Shown: in pieces, positions 8,998-17,874 of the stretch
How positions within the stretch are numbered: position 1 is the stretch's first letter
Layout of the letters: the number at the start of each line of letters is the position of its first letter
Assembly (NCBI RefSeq): GCF_014673495.1
Contig: NZ_CP051006.1
Location: 930,001-994,000, forward strand
DNA length: 64,000 nt
Origin: Streptomyces griseofuscus
Lineage (GTDB): Bacteria; Actinomycetota; Actinomycetes; Streptomycetales; Streptomycetaceae
Direction: 5' to 3'
Translations under genes and position numbers: made by a program
The notes under the pieces: model-generated
Databases searched by the model: none
The model's input: the letters and a program-made list of their open reading frames with translations, nothing else
Told to the model about the DNA's origin: nothing

Positions 8998-9972
8998 TCA
9001 CGGGGTGCAGGGTGTCTCCCCCCGGCGGCCCTGGTCGAGCAGCGCCGCCACCCCGTCCAGCAGCCGCTGGAGCCCGAACTCGAAGAGGGCGTCCAGGTCG
9101 AGGTCGTAGCCCGCCGTGGCGAGGCGGGAGAGGACGGGGAAGCGGCCGTTGGCCAGGATGTCGAGGAGTTCGGGTTCCCGGGTGTCCATCCACTGCTCGC
9201 TGTCGAGGCCGCTGTACGCCTCGGCCTCCCGTTCCGACTCCAGGTTCACGGCGATGCCGCGGGCGTAGTTGAGCAGCATCAGATGCGCGGTGAAGGCGGT
9301 TCGCAGGTCGAGGCCGCGGGAGTGCAGGACGGAGAGCATCCACTCGCTGTACGGCAGGGCCGAGACCACCATCTGGGGGCGGGTCACCGACAGGGCCGGC
9401 GCGAGCCACGGGTGGCGGCGGAACTGGCCCCACAGCCGCCGGGCGGCCAGCTCGATCGCCGCGCGCCAGTCCTGTGGCGGGTCGGCGGGCAGCGGGTCCC
9501 GTGCGATGACCGTGTCCAGCATCCGCGTCAGCAGGTCGTCCTTGTCGGTGACGTGCCGGTACAACGACATGGTCGCCACGCCGAGTTCGGCGGCCACCCG
9601 GCGCATCGAGACCGCCGCCAGCCCCTCCGCGTCGGCGACCTCGATCGCGGCGGTGACGATCCGGTCGAGCGCGAGCGCCGACGGGGCCGCGGACGCGTCG
9701 GCGGACCGGGTGCCGCGCCGGGTGGCGGCAGCGGGGCGGGCGGGCCGCGCCGGGGGCGCCACGACCGTGCCGACGCCGGGTACGGCGCGGACCAGGCCCT
9801 CGCGGCGCAGCTCGGTCAGCACCTTGGTGGCCGTCGCCATGGCCACGCCCCACTGGCGGGTGATCTCCCGGGTCGAGGGCACGCGCTCGCCAAGCGCCAG
9901 TTCGCCCGTCTCGATCCGCCGGCGCAGCTCGCCGACGATCTGACCGGAGCGCGACACCGCCTGTCCGCTCAT
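8998..9972 (-). CDS. GntR-TetR hybrid transcriptional regulator
   Basis: 324 residues. The start is the ATG at 9972 (MSGQAV...), six bases after GGAGG; the ATG six bases further upstream abuts that ribosome site. Residues 5-75 are a GntR-type winged helix (GQIVGELRRRIETGEL, VPSTREITRQWGVAMATATK). A Pro/Ala-rich linker follows. Residues 105-155 are a TetR helix-turn-helix (RIVTAAIEVADAEG, MRRVAAELGVATMSLYRHV), and the remainder is a TetR C-terminal ligand-binding domain (TetR_C_1 type). Such double-DNA-binding-domain repressors are frequent in Streptomyces and usually control a drug-responsive neighbour. Here that is the flavin monooxygenase transcribed divergently from 10152. One ACTAGTGCACT element lies 14 bases upstream of this start and a second is nearer the monooxygenase, so autoregulation with joint control is likely. 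Confidence 0.9.
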   Translation of the reverse strand: MSGQAVSRSGQIVGELRRRIETGELALGERVPSTREITRQWGVAMATATKVLTELRREGLVRAVPGVGTVVAPPARPARPAAATRRGTRSADASAAPSALALDRIVTAAIEVADAEGLAAVSMRRVAAELGVATMSLYRHVTDKDDLLTRMLDTVIARDPLPADPPQDWRAAIELAARRLWGQFRRHPWLAPALSVTRPQMVVSALPYSEWMLSVLHSRGLDLRTAFTAHLMLLNYARGIAVNLESEREAEAYSGLDSEQWMDTREPELLDILANGRFPVLSRLATAGYDLDLDALFEFGLQRLLDGVAALLDQGRRGETPCTP

Positions 9973-9985
9973 GGACATCCTCCGT

Positions 9986-9996
9986 ACTAGTGCACT
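9986..9996. promoter_or_regulatory. Operator copy 1 (ACTAGTGCACT) for the GntR-TetR regulator
   Basis: The 11-base element contains the palindrome AGTGCACT and sits immediately upstream of the regulator's ribosome site. An identical copy occurs 81 bases to the right. Streptomyces TetR-type regulators with fused GntR domains often recognise CTAGTGCAC-like sites, so this is probably the autoregulatory operator. No binding data are available. Confidence 0.65.
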
Positions 9997-10066
9997 GAAG
10001 GGGGCCATCGTAAGCCCGCGACACCTGGCGATAAGCCCGTACGTCCCCCTCTCAGCACTCTCACGC

Positions 10067-10077
10067 ACTAGTGCACT
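10067..10077. promoter_or_regulatory. Operator copy 2 (ACTAGTGCACT) upstream of the flavin monooxygenase
   Basis: This is an exact second copy of the ACTAGTGCACT element, here preceded by C so that CACTAGTG is also palindromic. It lies 75 bases before the monooxygenase ATG, where a repressor would block its promoter. The 81-base centre-to-centre distance is close to eight helical turns, which would allow both sites to be bound on one DNA face. Confidence 0.65.
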
Positions 10078-10151
10078 GTGCCGTAACTCCCCTGACCAGC
10101 ATGCCGTTTCGCGCTTGCGTCCTAACTTGCGTACGGCGTACATTCACGCTC

Positions 10152-11387
10152 ATGACCGACAACGAGATACTCATCTGCGGCGCCGGCATCGCGGGGCCCG
10201 CGCTGGCGTACTGGCTACGCGAAGGGGGCTTCACGGTCACGATCGTGGAGCGGGCGCCGGCGCCCCGGCCGGGCGGCCAGACCGTGGATCTGCGCGGCGC
10301 CGGCCGTACCGTGATCGAACGCATGGGCCTGATGGAGCGGGCCAGGGCGGAGAGCGTGGACCAGCGCGGGCTCGCCCTCGTCGACACCGCCGGACGCGTC
10401 ACCGCCGCACTGCCCGCCGACAGCTTCGGCGGCGAGGGGATCGTCTCCGAGATCGAGATCCTCCGGGGCGATCTCGCCCGGCTGCTGTACGAGGCGAGCC
10501 TGCCCGACACGGAGTACCTGTTCGACGACACGATCACCGCGCTGGAGCAGGACGCGGACGGGGTCACGGTCACCTTCGAGCGGGCCGCGCCACGCCGGTT
10601 CGGGATGGTCGTCGGCGCGGACGGGCCGCACTCCGTGGTGCGCGCGCTGGCCTTCGGCTCGGAGCGGGAGTTCGTCCGCCCGCTCGGCCTCTACACGGCC
10701 TGGTTCACCGCCACCGACGACCTGGACCTGGACGGCTGGTACATGATGCACAACGCGCCGCCCGGTCTGGTCGCCTCCGCCCGGCCCGGCCGGCTGCCCG
10801 GCGAGATCAAGGCGGGCCTCAGCTTCCGCTCGGCGCCCCTCGCCTACGACCGCCGGGACATCGCCGCCCAACACGAGCTGCTGGCCCAGCGGTTCGCCCA
10901 CGTCAGATGGGAGGCCCCGCGGCTGCTGCGGGCGATGCGCACCGCCCCGGACTTCTTCCTCGACTCCCTGGGCCAGGTCCGCCTCGACGGCTGGTCGCGC
11001 GGCCGGGTCGCGCTGCTGGGCGACGCCGGGTACTGCGCGACCCCGCTGACCGGCCTCGGGACCAGTCTCGCCCTGGTCGGCGCGTACGTACTGGCCGGCG
11101 AACTGGCCATGGCCGGGGGCGACCACCAGGCCGCGCTGCGCCGCTACGACGAGGTCATGCGCCCGTACGTCGACCAGGCCCAGCAGCTCCCACCGGGCGG
11201 CGCCTCCGGATACGCGCCCAGGAGCCGCCTCGGCATCCGGCTGCGGGACCTCTCCATGCGTCAGATGACCCGCCGCCCGATGCGGAACGTGCTCGCCGCA
11301 CAGTTCGCCAAGGCCGGGAACATCGAGCTGCCCTCCTACAGATGGGGCTCACAACTCCCCGGGCGCCGACAGGAGTTCGGTGTCTGA
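10152..11387 (+). CDS. Class A FAD-dependent monooxygenase (TetX / aromatic hydroxylase type)
   Basis: 411 residues from the ATG at 10152. The N-terminal dinucleotide-binding motif GAGIAGPALA (residues 9-18) is followed by VERAPAPRPGGQTVDLRG, typical of flavoprotein monooxygenases of the tetracycline-destructase and rifampicin-monooxygenase neighbourhood. The middle motif VVGADGPHSVVR (about 155) is the DG fingerprint binding FAD and NAD(P)H. The third motif, LLGDAGYCATPLTGLGTSLAL (near 295), contacts the FAD ribityl chain. The enzyme is expected to be soluble and to hydroxylate an aromatic or polyketide substrate using NAD(P)H and oxygen. The divergent GntR-TetR repressor and paired operators suggest induction by a toxic small molecule, making drug inactivation a reasonable but unproven role. 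Confidence 0.9.
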   Translation: MTDNEILICGAGIAGPALAYWLREGGFTVTIVERAPAPRPGGQTVDLRGAGRTVIERMGLMERARAESVDQRGLALVDTAGRVTAALPADSFGGEGIVSEIEILRGDLARLLYEASLPDTEYLFDDTITALEQDADGVTVTFERAAPRRFGMVVGADGPHSVVRALAFGSEREFVRPLGLYTAWFTATDDLDLDGWYMMHNAPPGLVASARPGRLPGEIKAGLSFRSAPLAYDRRDIAAQHELLAQRFAHVRWEAPRLLRAMRTAPDFFLDSLGQVRLDGWSRGRVALLGDAGYCATPLTGLGTSLALVGAYVLAGELAMAGGDHQAALRRYDEVMRPYVDQAQQLPPGGASGYAPRSRLGIRLRDLSMRQMTRRPMRNVLAAQFAKAGNIELPSYRWGSQLPGRRQEFGV

Positions 11388-11950
11388 GCGGGGGCGGGAG
11401 GCGAGGTCCGCCACGTGGGTGGGGCAACGGGGACGTCGCCGGTGAACAGTGTCCCGGCACGGCTGCCGGCGGCCGACTCGCGCACGAGCACCTCGCCGGG
11501 CGTGATCGGATCCGGGGCGGCGGACTCGTCGTAGCGCACCCGGCCCCGAGGAACACGGCGCCGCCCGATCCATCGACCGACCGCTCTCCTGCCGTAGCAC
11601 GGCCACCCGCGACCCGGACGGCACACTCGGCCGTCGTCGCCCGGGTCGGATGTCCGAGAGGCCACGGATCACGCCCGTCGGTCGTAACCGGTCGACGGTT
11701 GCGGCAAGTCGACCGTGACGCCGGGTGTCCAGTCGCAGTCGGTCGGCCCCCGCGAGAGCTCCCGGGCGGCTGCCGTACGTCGCCGCGCGGGCATACCCGG
11801 CCGCCGTCGCCCGCCGGACCGGTTCCCCACCGAGGAAACCGGTCCCCGTCGAGGAAGCCGCTGCCGCCGATGACGAGGTGCGTCAGGCTGTGCCTTGCCC
11901 GAGGTTCGGGAGCGAGGCCGAGTGCGAGGTCGAGACGGAGGTAGAGGCGG
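11388..11950. other. Intergenic stretch without a convincing gene; possible decayed oxidoreductase fragment
   Basis: No frame shows a continuous coding pattern across these 563 bases. On the minus strand near 11400-11540 a short run, PITPGEVLVRESAAG, resembles the N-terminal strand of medium-chain dehydrogenases (PGPGEVLVRVxAAG), but it is not followed by the rest of that fold in any frame. A hairpin is noted separately at 11816-11845. Otherwise nothing is recognised. Confidence 0.35.
11816..11845. repeat. Perfect 9-bp inverted repeat, possible terminator or operator
   Basis: GGACCGGTT (11816-11824) pairs exactly with AACCGGTCC (11837-11845) around a 12-base loop. It lies between the end of the monooxygenase and the start of the small gene at 11951. 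No T-run follows on either strand, so it could be a weak terminator or a regulator site. Confidence 0.5.
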
Positions 11951-12397
11951 ATGACCACCATGCCGCATGGGGAGTACGAGGAGACGGGTCCGCGGGAGGA
12001 GCCGGTGATCCGGCTGCACCGCTGGGACGCCGACTGGCCGGACGACGACCCGCACGCCAACTTCAAGTCCGACGTCGTCCTTTACGGCCGGCTCGATCCG
12101 CTCGCCACCCTGCGGGGCATGGCCGAGAACCTGGACATCCCGGTCGGCGCCCTCGCCCGCTATGTGCTGGCGCGCTGGGCGACCGGCGGCAGCGGCGGTC
12201 TGCTGGAGGTGGGCCCGGTGATGGTGCACCGGCTGTGGGAGCCGATCGCCGAGGCGGAGCGGCAGGACAGCGACAGCGAGCGGCTGCGGGCGTACCACCA
12301 GCTGCGGCAGATGATCGCCTGGCTCAAGCTGCCGCTGGACGAACCGAGCGTCTATCCGGCCCACTTCGAGGACGGTCCGGCCGACACCACCCGGTGA
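11951..12397 (+). CDS. Conserved actinobacterial hypothetical protein (DUF6027-like)
   Basis: 148 residues from the ATG at 11951, preceded by GGAGG about nine bases upstream; a second ATG four codons later (MPHGEYEE) is possible. The sequence is acidic and soluble with no signal or membrane segment. The central part, [18 protein letters not shown] followed by [15 protein letters not shown], reads as two short helices. It ends with a Leu/Arg-rich helix ([17 protein letters not shown]). The pattern recalls Streptomyces proteins annotated as DUF6027, an assignment made from memory. The function is unknown. The Nudix gene follows after 77 bases and may be cotranscribed. Confidence 0.7.
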   Translation: MTTMPHGEYEETGPREEPVIRLHRWDADWPDDDPHANFKSDVVLYGRLDPLATLRGMAENLDIPVGALARYVLARWATGGSGGLLEVGPVMVHRLWEPIAEAERQDSDSERLRAYHQLRQMIAWLKLPLDEPSVYPAHFEDGPADTTR

Positions 12398-12474
12398 ACT
12401 GCTGGAACCATGGTGACGGCCACCCGTTTCGGCGGGTCGCCCGCCCACGCACCCCGCTCACCCAGGAGTTTCCC

Positions 12475-12960
12475 GTGTCCGCACCGGACGTCGGCACCAT
12501 CACCAGCCGCGAACGCTCCGCCAAGCCCCCCGTCCCGCATGCCGCGCTCGGCGTGGGCGCGATCGTCCTCGGTGAGCGGGGCGTCCTCCTCGGCCGCCAC
12601 CAGCGCGGCACCCTCGAACTCCCGGGCGGCACGGTGGAGCCCGGGGAGTCCCTGGAGCAGACCGTCGTACGGGAACTCGCCGAGGAGACCGGGCTGATCG
12701 TGCGCACCGAGGACGTCGGGCTGCTGGGCACGCTGGTCGACCATGTCGAGGACGTCGTACGCGTCACCGTCGGCGCCCTCGTCACCGCATGGCGGGGCGA
12801 ACCGGCCACCCAGCCGGACGAGCGGGTCGGCGACTGGGCCTGGTACCCCCTGGACAAGCTCCCCGACGGCCTGTTCGTGTGCAGCGCGCAGATCCTCACC
12901 GCCTGGTGCGCCGAACTGCCCATCGCGCACGCCCCGGCGCACTTCACCCCGTACGCCTAG
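12475..12960 (+). CDS. Nudix hydrolase
   Basis: 161 residues from the GTG at 12475, with AGGAG six bases upstream. The Nudix box begins at GGTVEPGES (about residue 59) and continues REL-EETG, giving the full G-x5-E-x7-RE-x2-EE-x-G signature with all metal-binding glutamates present. Flanking strands ALGVGAIVL and [17 protein letters not shown] complete the fold. The family hydrolyses nucleoside diphosphates linked to another group. The substrate cannot be told from sequence, but the gapless first strand and [13 protein letters not shown] are typical of small MutT-like dNTP or sugar-nucleotide pyrophosphatases. It converges on htpG, with a hairpin terminator between them. Confidence 0.9.
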   Translation: MSAPDVGTITSRERSAKPPVPHAALGVGAIVLGERGVLLGRHQRGTLELPGGTVEPGESLEQTVVRELAEETGLIVRTEDVGLLGTLVDHVEDVVRVTVGALVTAWRGEPATQPDERVGDWAWYPLDKLPDGLFVCSAQILTAWCAELPIAHAPAHFTPYA

Positions 12961-12982
12961 GAAGACCCCGTACGCCGGGGGA

Positions 12983-13023
12983 GGAAGGGCGGCCGCCGCA
13001 CCCGACACGGCCGGCCGCCTTCC
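12983..13023. terminator. Hairpin between convergent Nudix and htpG genes
   Basis: GGAAGGGCGGCCG (12983-12995) pairs with CGGCCGCCTTCC (13012-13023), leaving one unpaired G. The loop is 16 bases. It lies just before the htpG stop codon and can serve both convergent transcripts. No strong T-tract is present, as is common for Streptomyces terminators. Confidence 0.55.
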
Positions 13024-13035
13024 CCCGTACGTCCC

Positions 13036-14937
13036 CTACAGCGCCTTCTCCAGCCGCTCCGCCATCAGCTTCACGAAGCGGGCCGGTTCCTTCGGCTGGC
13101 CGCCCTCCGCCAGGACCGCGAGGCCGTACAACAGCTCGGCGGTCTCGGCGAGTTCGGTGCCGTCGCCGTGCTCGGTGTACGCCTCGTTGAGCCCCTGGAC
13201 CAGGGCGTGGCCGGGGTTGAGTTCGAGGATGCGCTTGGCCCGGGGGACCTCCTGGCCCATGGCGCGGTACATGTTCTCCAGGGCCGGGGTGAGTTCATGC
13301 GCGTCGGAGACGACGCAGGCCGGGGAGACGGTGAGCCGGGAGGACAGCCGTACCTCCTTGATGTCGTCCTCCAGCCGCTTGCCCATCCACTCCAGCAGAC
13401 CGGCGTACGCCTCGTTCCGCTTCTCCCGCTCGCCGTCGGCGCCCTCGTCCTCGCTCTTCGCGTCGAGGTCGAACTCGCCCTTGGCGACGGAGCGCAGCTT
13501 CTTGCCCTCGTACTCGCCGACCGCGTCGACCCACACCTCGTCCACGGCGTCGGTGAGCAGCAGCACCTCGATGCCCCGGTCGCGGAACGCCTCCATGTGC
13601 GGGGAGTTCTCGATGGCCTGGCGGGATTCGCCGGTCAGGTAGTAGATGTCGTCCTGGCCGTCCTTCATCCGCTCCAGGTACTGCTTCAGCGTGGTCGGCT
13701 CGCTCTCGTGGTGCGTGCTCGCGAACGAGGACACGGCGAGCAGGGCCTCGCGGTTCTCCGCGTCGGTGACCAGTCCCTCCTTGAGGACGGTGCCGAACTC
13801 CCGCCAGAACGTGGCGTAGCGGTCCGACTCCTCGCCCATCAGGTCCTTGATCGTGGAGAGGACCTTCTTGGTCAGCCGGCGGCGCATCATCTCGATGTGG
13901 CGGTCCTGCTGGAGGATCTCGCGGGAGACGTTGAGCGTGAGGTCGGCCGCGTCCACGACGCCCTTGACGAAGCGGAGGTACGGCGGCAGCAGCGCCTCGC
14001 AGTCGTCCATGATGAACACGCGCTTGACGTAGAGCTGTACGCCCCGGCGGAAATCCCGGGTGAACAGGTCGTGGGGGGCGTGTTCGGGCAGGAAGAGCAG
14101 CGCCTGGTACTCGAAGGTGCCCTCCGCCTGGAGCCGGATGGTCTCCAGCGGGTCGCGCCAGTCGTGCCCGATGTGCTTGTACAGCTCGTGGTACTCGTCG
14201 TCGGACACCTGGTCGCGGGGCCGCGCCCACAGCGCCTTCATGGAGTTGAGGGTCTCGGGCGCCGGCTCCTCGCCGTCGGCCGGGGTCTCGGTCACCATCC
14301 TGATCGGCCAGGTGATGAAGTCCGAGTACCGCTTGACGATCTCCCTGATCTTCCAGGGGGAGGTGTAGTCGTGGAGCTGGTTCTCCGGGTCGGCCGGCTT
14401 GAGGTGCAGGGTGACCGAGGTGCCCTGCGGCGCGTCCTCGACCGCGGTCAGGGTGTACGTCCCCTCGCCGCGCGAGGTCCAGCGGGTGCCCTGGCTCTCC
14501 CCGGCCCGCCGGGTCACCAGGGTCACCTCGTCGGCCACCATGAAGCCGGAGTAGAAGCCCACGCCGAACTGGCCGATGAGCCCCTCCTCACCGGCCGCGT
14601 CCTTGGACTCGCGCAGCTCGCGCAGGAATTCGGCGGTGCCGGAGTTGGCGATGGTGCCGATGAGCTGCCCGACCTCCTCGTAGGACATACCGATGCCGTT
14701 GTCCCGCACGGTGAGCGTGCGGGCCTCGCTGTCGATGTCCAACTCGATGTGCAGGTCGGAAACTTCGGCGTCGAGCGCGTCGTCCCGCAGCTTCTCCAGG
14801 CGCAGCTTGTCCAGTGCGTCGGAGGCGTTGGAGACGAGCTCGCGCAGAAAGACATCCTTGTTCGAGTACACGGAGTGGATCATCAGCTGGAGCAGCTGAC
14901 GGGCCTCCACCTGAAACTCAAACGTCTGCGTCGACAT
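13036..14937 (-). CDS. htpG: Chaperone protein HtpG (Hsp90)
   Basis: 633 residues from the ATG at 14937 ([17 protein letters not shown]), the conserved Hsp90 N-terminus, with GAGG upstream. The GHKL ATPase motifs are intact: [12 protein letters not shown] (Mg-binding Asn and catalytic Glu region), DNGIGMS, GTIANSG and [13 protein letters not shown]. The middle domain holds the catalytic-loop Arg region ([11 protein letters not shown]), and the C-terminal dimerisation domain is complete. It is a cytosolic ATP-dependent chaperone acting on partly folded clients. No CIRCE or other heat-shock operator is visible in the short upstream region before the FluC operon, so regulation is not evident from sequence. 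Length and motifs match the usual bacterial protein. Confidence 0.98.
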
Positions 14938-15018
14938 GTTCGCGGATACCTCACAGGTCCTGTCGTCCGAACTGGGCGCCAAACACTGTAAAACACCACG
15001 TCGGAGCAGGGTGCCAGA

Positions 15019-15393
15019 TCAGGCCCAGAGGGACTGCGCGAGCGCGGCGCCCAGGAAGGCGGCACCGAGTCCGGCGACGATGCTCGCGACGACGTTGGCG
15101 GCGGCGAAGAAGCCCGCCCCGTCCTCGGCGAGCCGCAGCGTCTCGTAGGAGAACGTGGAGTACGTGGTCAGCGCCCCGCACAGCCCGGTGCCGATCAGCA
15201 GCTGGAAGTTCGAGGACAGCCCGCCCGCGACGACCGCCCCGGTGATCAGGCCGAGAACGAGGCTGCCGACGACATTGACGGTGAAGGTGCCCCAGGGGAA
15301 GACGGTGTCGTGCCTGGACTGCACGGTGCGGTCGGTCAGATAGCGCAGTGGTGCGCCGACGACGGCTCCGGCGATGACCAGCAGCCAGTTCAC
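15019..15393 (-). CDS. fluC: Fluoride efflux channel subunit FluC (CrcB), copy 2 of the operon
   Basis: 124 residues from a GTG at 15393 that overlaps the preceding DUF190 stop by four bases. Four hydrophobic helices are present. The family motifs are [11 protein letters not shown] (Asn in helix 2), [15 protein letters not shown] (the helix-3 break and Phe-box region) and a first helix with PLRYL. FluC forms dual-topology dimers that export fluoride passively. Actinobacteria often carry two different adjacent copies that may form heterodimers, and this window has exactly such a pair (see 15740-16219). It is the last gene of a three-gene leftward operon. Confidence 0.95.
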   Translation of the reverse strand: MNWLLVIAGAVVGAPLRYLTDRTVQSRHDTVFPWGTFTVNVVGSLVLGLITGAVVAGGLSSNFQLLIGTGLCGALTTYSTFSYETLRLAEDGAGFFAAANVVASIVAGLGAAFLGAALAQSLWA

Positions 15394-15743
15394 GAACTCT
15401 CCTTGTCGTCATGGCCGCCCGGGCACACGATCTCGCAGTGGTCGATGGTCACCAGGCCCTCGCCGACCAGCTCGTCGAGCTGGGGCAGGAAGGCCCGGAC
15501 GCGTTGTTCGGTGTCGATGACGACCACGGCCACCGGCAGGTCCTCGCTGAGGGAGAGCAACCGGCGGGTGTGGATCAGGGAGGTCGCCCCGAATCCCTCC
15601 ACGCCCCGGAACACGCCGGCGCCGGAAAGCCCGGCCCGGTGCGCCCGGTGCACGATCTCGGCGGAGAGGGGCTTGTGGTGCCACATGTCGTCCTCGCCGA
15701 CGAGGACCGTGAGCCGGAGGCCGGGAGCGGTCGTTGTCGTCAT
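15390..15743 (-). CDS. DUF190-family protein between two FluC genes
   Basis: 117 residues from the ATG at 15743, which overlaps the stop of the upstream fluC by ATGA. It is small and soluble: [11 protein letters not shown] opens a ferredoxin-like or PII-like fold, then [21 protein letters not shown], a family signature, and [24 protein letters not shown]190 proteins recur next to fluC/crcB in actinobacteria. A regulatory or sensor role for fluoride channels is often inferred from this linkage but is not shown by the sequence. Overlaps on both sides imply coupled translation with the channel subunits. Confidence 0.9.
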   Translation of the reverse strand: MTTTTAPGLRLTVLVGEDDMWHHKPLSAEIVHRAHRAGLSGAGVFRGVEGFGATSLIHTRRLLSLSEDLPVAVVVIDTEQRVRAFLPQLDELVGEGLVTIDHCEIVCPGGHDDKESS

Positions 15744-16219
15744 GATGTTCTCCACTCGATGACGCGCCGGGTGAGGTGCGCGGTGGTCCAGACGGCCGCG
15801 AGGGCGCCGAGCGCGGTCGCGACGAGGTCGAGCAGGCCGGTGGTGGCCCGGCCGGTGTCGGTCAGGCGCTCGATGTCCACGGTGTAAGTGGAGAAGGTGG
15901 TGAATCCGCCGAGCACACCGGTGCCGAAGAAGGGTCTGACCAGGCGGTGCCCGGCGCCGATGTCGGTGATGACGACCATGAGGACGCCGATGACGGCGCA
16001 GCCGCTGACGTTCACCCAGAACGTGGTCCACGGGAAGGCACCGGACGCGGTCGGCCACAGCAGCGCGGTGGCGTAGCGGGCGCAGGCCCCGATGGCGCCG
16101 CCGACGGCGATGGCCGCGAGGACCGGTCCCTGCGTGCGCCAGGGCACGCTCCGACGGGCCGGCGTGCGCCGCTCGATGCCGCGTTCGGTGGCTGCGTTCA
16201 GCGCGGTCCGCTCTGCCAC
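15740..16219 (-). CDS. fluC: Fluoride efflux channel subunit FluC (CrcB), copy 1 of the operon
   Basis: 159 residues from the GTG at 16219, five bases after GAGGAGG; an overlapping ATG at 16221 is in the wrong frame. A 30-residue charged N-terminal extension precedes the usual four helices. Motifs: GAIGACARY in helix 1, [13 protein letters not shown] (helix-2 Asn) and [15 protein letters not shown] (helix-3 break with the Phe/Thr pattern). It is longer than its partner (124 residues) because of the N-terminal extension. It is the first gene of the fluC-DUF190-fluC operon. I looked upstream for a fluoride riboswitch and found no convincing match. Confidence 0.95.
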   Translation of the reverse strand: MAERTALNAATERGIERRTPARRSVPWRTQGPVLAAIAVGGAIGACARYATALLWPTASGAFPWTTFWVNVSGCAVIGVLMVVITDIGAGHRLVRPFFGTGVLGGFTTFSTYTVDIERLTDTGRATTGLLDLVATALGALAAVWTTAHLTRRVIEWRTS

Positions 16220-16384
16220 ATGGGCCTCCTCTTACAGGGCGCCCGGGGCGTGCGGGGGCGCACTTCGTCATAAGGAGGGACCATTGGCGGCGACATTGCC
16301 GCGGTTGGGTACGGCGGGACCCACCGCCGTGCGGGGACCGAGGTCGCACCGCGCAACCAGGATAGCGCGGAGGGCGGAGGGCCT

Positions 16385-16655
16385 GATGACGGGCTGCCCC
16401 GGCGCCGTCCGGCAGGACGAACGGGGGCTCGGCGGCGGGCCCGACATACCCCCGCAGACCCTGGCGGAGCGAATGTCGGAATTGCGAAAGTCAGCAATTA
16501 ATTCGGCGCTATGTTCGCTCCAGGACGGGCCCCGGCCGGTCCTACGCCACCACCCCGAGGCGATCCGGGCGGCCAGCGGCCACCTGGAGGGCGTCGTGCC
16601 CGCGCTGCCCGCGCAGCGGACCGTCCCGGTGTCCAGTGAGGAAGCCGTCCGATGA
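16385..16655 (+). CDS. Small hypothetical open frame, possibly the tail of a decayed gene
   Basis: 90 residues if the ATG at 16385 is used. The last 45 residues (from [17 protein letters not shown] to the end) have strongly coding-like third positions, whereas the first half spans an AT-rich patch near 16475-16515 that looks more like a promoter. The stop overlaps the ATG of the next frame by ATGA at 16652-16655, the spacing expected of real neighbouring genes. I do not recognise a family. It may be a genuine small protein or the remnant of a longer one. Confidence 0.35.
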
Positions 16656-17157
16656 GCGGAACCTCCAGCGCGGAAGACCCACAAGGCGCGTCTGCTCACC
16701 GCGCTCACCGGGGTCGGGGACCTGGTCACCGTGAGGGAACTGGTCCTCGTCCTGGGCGGCACCGCGGTGGTCCGCGCGGACGCCGACGGCGAGGGCAAGA
16801 GCATCTGGATCACCGGCCCGCACCGGATCGCTCGCGGACCGCGCAGGCGGTGCCGCCGCTGTTCGCGCCCACCCTCGTCCTCGTCCCGGTGGCCGCCTCG
16901 GTCTCGACGTTCCCGGCCCTGTGGGAACCGATGGCGCCGGCCTCCCAGACACCGGCGTTCACCGAGCACGCCGAGCGGCGGACGGTACGGCAGGCCGACC
17001 GCTGGTACGCGGTGCCGACCTATGACTGCCTCGCAATGATCGGGCGGTTCGCCGAGGAACTCGCCGGGCCGGTCACCGCGCTGGGCGCGGCACCGTCGCC
17101 TCCCAGGTGGAACCGGGCCCCGAAGGGACGCTGCGCCGGGTCAAGAACGACCTGTGA
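16652..17157 (+). pseudogene. Decayed gene of unknown family with at least three frame changes
   Basis: Coding-like sequence runs through this region but hops frames. MSGTSSAE starts at 16652; KARLLTALTGVGDLVTV to KSIWITGPHRI continues in another frame to about 16830. The stretch from FAPTLVLVPVAASVSTF to WYAVPTYDCLAMIGRF follows in a third frame, and the tail VEPGPEGTLRRVKNDL ends at the TGA at 17155-17157 in a further shift. High-GC third positions persist in each piece, which suggests one former gene of about 165 codons broken by indels. Sequencing errors are the alternative. The 3' end overlaps the convergent gene at 17141 by 17 bases. The family is not recognised. Confidence 0.45.
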
Positions 17158-17668
17158 GCCCGCAGACCCCCCGGGCCTCGGCGGACGGAACGGTCCGGTG
17201 CTCGGCGCCGCGCGGCCACAGCACCTCCACGTCGACGCCGTGGCTGCGCGCGTAGGCCACCAAGTGGGCCGTCGCGTCACGCCCGTTGGAGGGTGAGCCG
17301 TCCCAGATGGCCAGCACCCGGGCGCAGGAGCGGACCAGGGCCTCGTCGGCGCTGATGCAGGAGGCGCGGTCGCCGGGGTCGTACTCGACCAGACGCACCA
17401 TCTGCGACAGCAGCAGCAGTTCACCGGCCGCCTTGCGATCCGGCTCGGCGACGTGGGCGGGCACGCCGCTGAGGGTCGGCAGCACGGTGACCAGGGCCAG
17501 CCCCGCCTTGCGCGCGGCCCGCCCGAACACCACGGGCAGGCCCTTGCCGGCCCGGACCAGCCCGGCACGGCCGGGGCGGGCACGGTCGGCCAGCCGCGAG
17601 CGCAGCTCCTCCTCCAGGATGGCCAGCGTCGGCACGGTGAGATCCGGATGTCCGACCACGGCGATCAC
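17141..17668 (-). CDS. SLOG/Rossmann-like hypothetical protein
   Basis: 175 residues from the GTG at 17668. AGGAG fits a GTG nine bases further in slightly better, but that would cut the first strand (IAVVGHPDL). The layout resembles nucleotide-binding SLOG or deoxyribosyltransferase-like folds: a first strand ending in GH, a late strand VLAIWDG followed by PSNGRDATAHLVAYARSHG, and a final strand DVEVLWPRG. The IWDG-x-P/S-NG segment recalls proteins that bind nucleotide-derived ligands. SLOG domains are proposed sensors or processors of nucleotide second messengers in bacterial conflict systems. Here there is no obvious effector neighbour, so the role is open. It diverges from a LysR gene at 17931. 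Confidence 0.6.
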   Translation of the reverse strand: MIAVVGHPDLTVPTLAILEEELRSRLADRARPGRAGLVRAGKGLPVVFGRAARKAGLALVTVLPTLSGVPAHVAEPDRKAAGELLLLSQMVRLVEYDPGDRASCISADEALVRSCARVLAIWDGSPSNGRDATAHLVAYARSHGVDVEVLWPRGAEHRTVPSAEARGVCGLTGRS

Positions 17669-17874
17669 TCCTGACCTTCCCTTCCTCGCATGCGCCGATC
17701 ATCGTCATGCGCGGCCGCCGGGCACAGGGGCCTTCGGCAGAGATTCCGGGGCCGAACGGCCCATGGACGAAGGCGGCGGCGATGCGCCGGGCGCCGATGT
17801 GCGAGGCGTGCGGCCGGGGTCCGGGGGTTCGGCCGGTTTCATGGCCCCGGAACGATCTGTGGGGTAGTTTGAGA

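Noticed and set aside
11336..12066. Minus-strand open frames across 11336-12066 as genes
   Set aside because: They run antisense into the monooxygenase and the 11951 gene, lack ribosome sites and carry no continuous family match; only a short dehydrogenase-like fragment was noted.
14938..15018. CIRCE-type heat-shock operator before htpG
   Set aside because: No TTAGCACTC-N9-GAGTGCTAA or clear variant is present in the short upstream segment.
16220..16330. Possible fluoride riboswitch upstream of the fluC operon
   Set aside because: Short pieces such as tatgacg resemble part of the motif, but the conserved pseudoknot segments and spacing are not there by eye.
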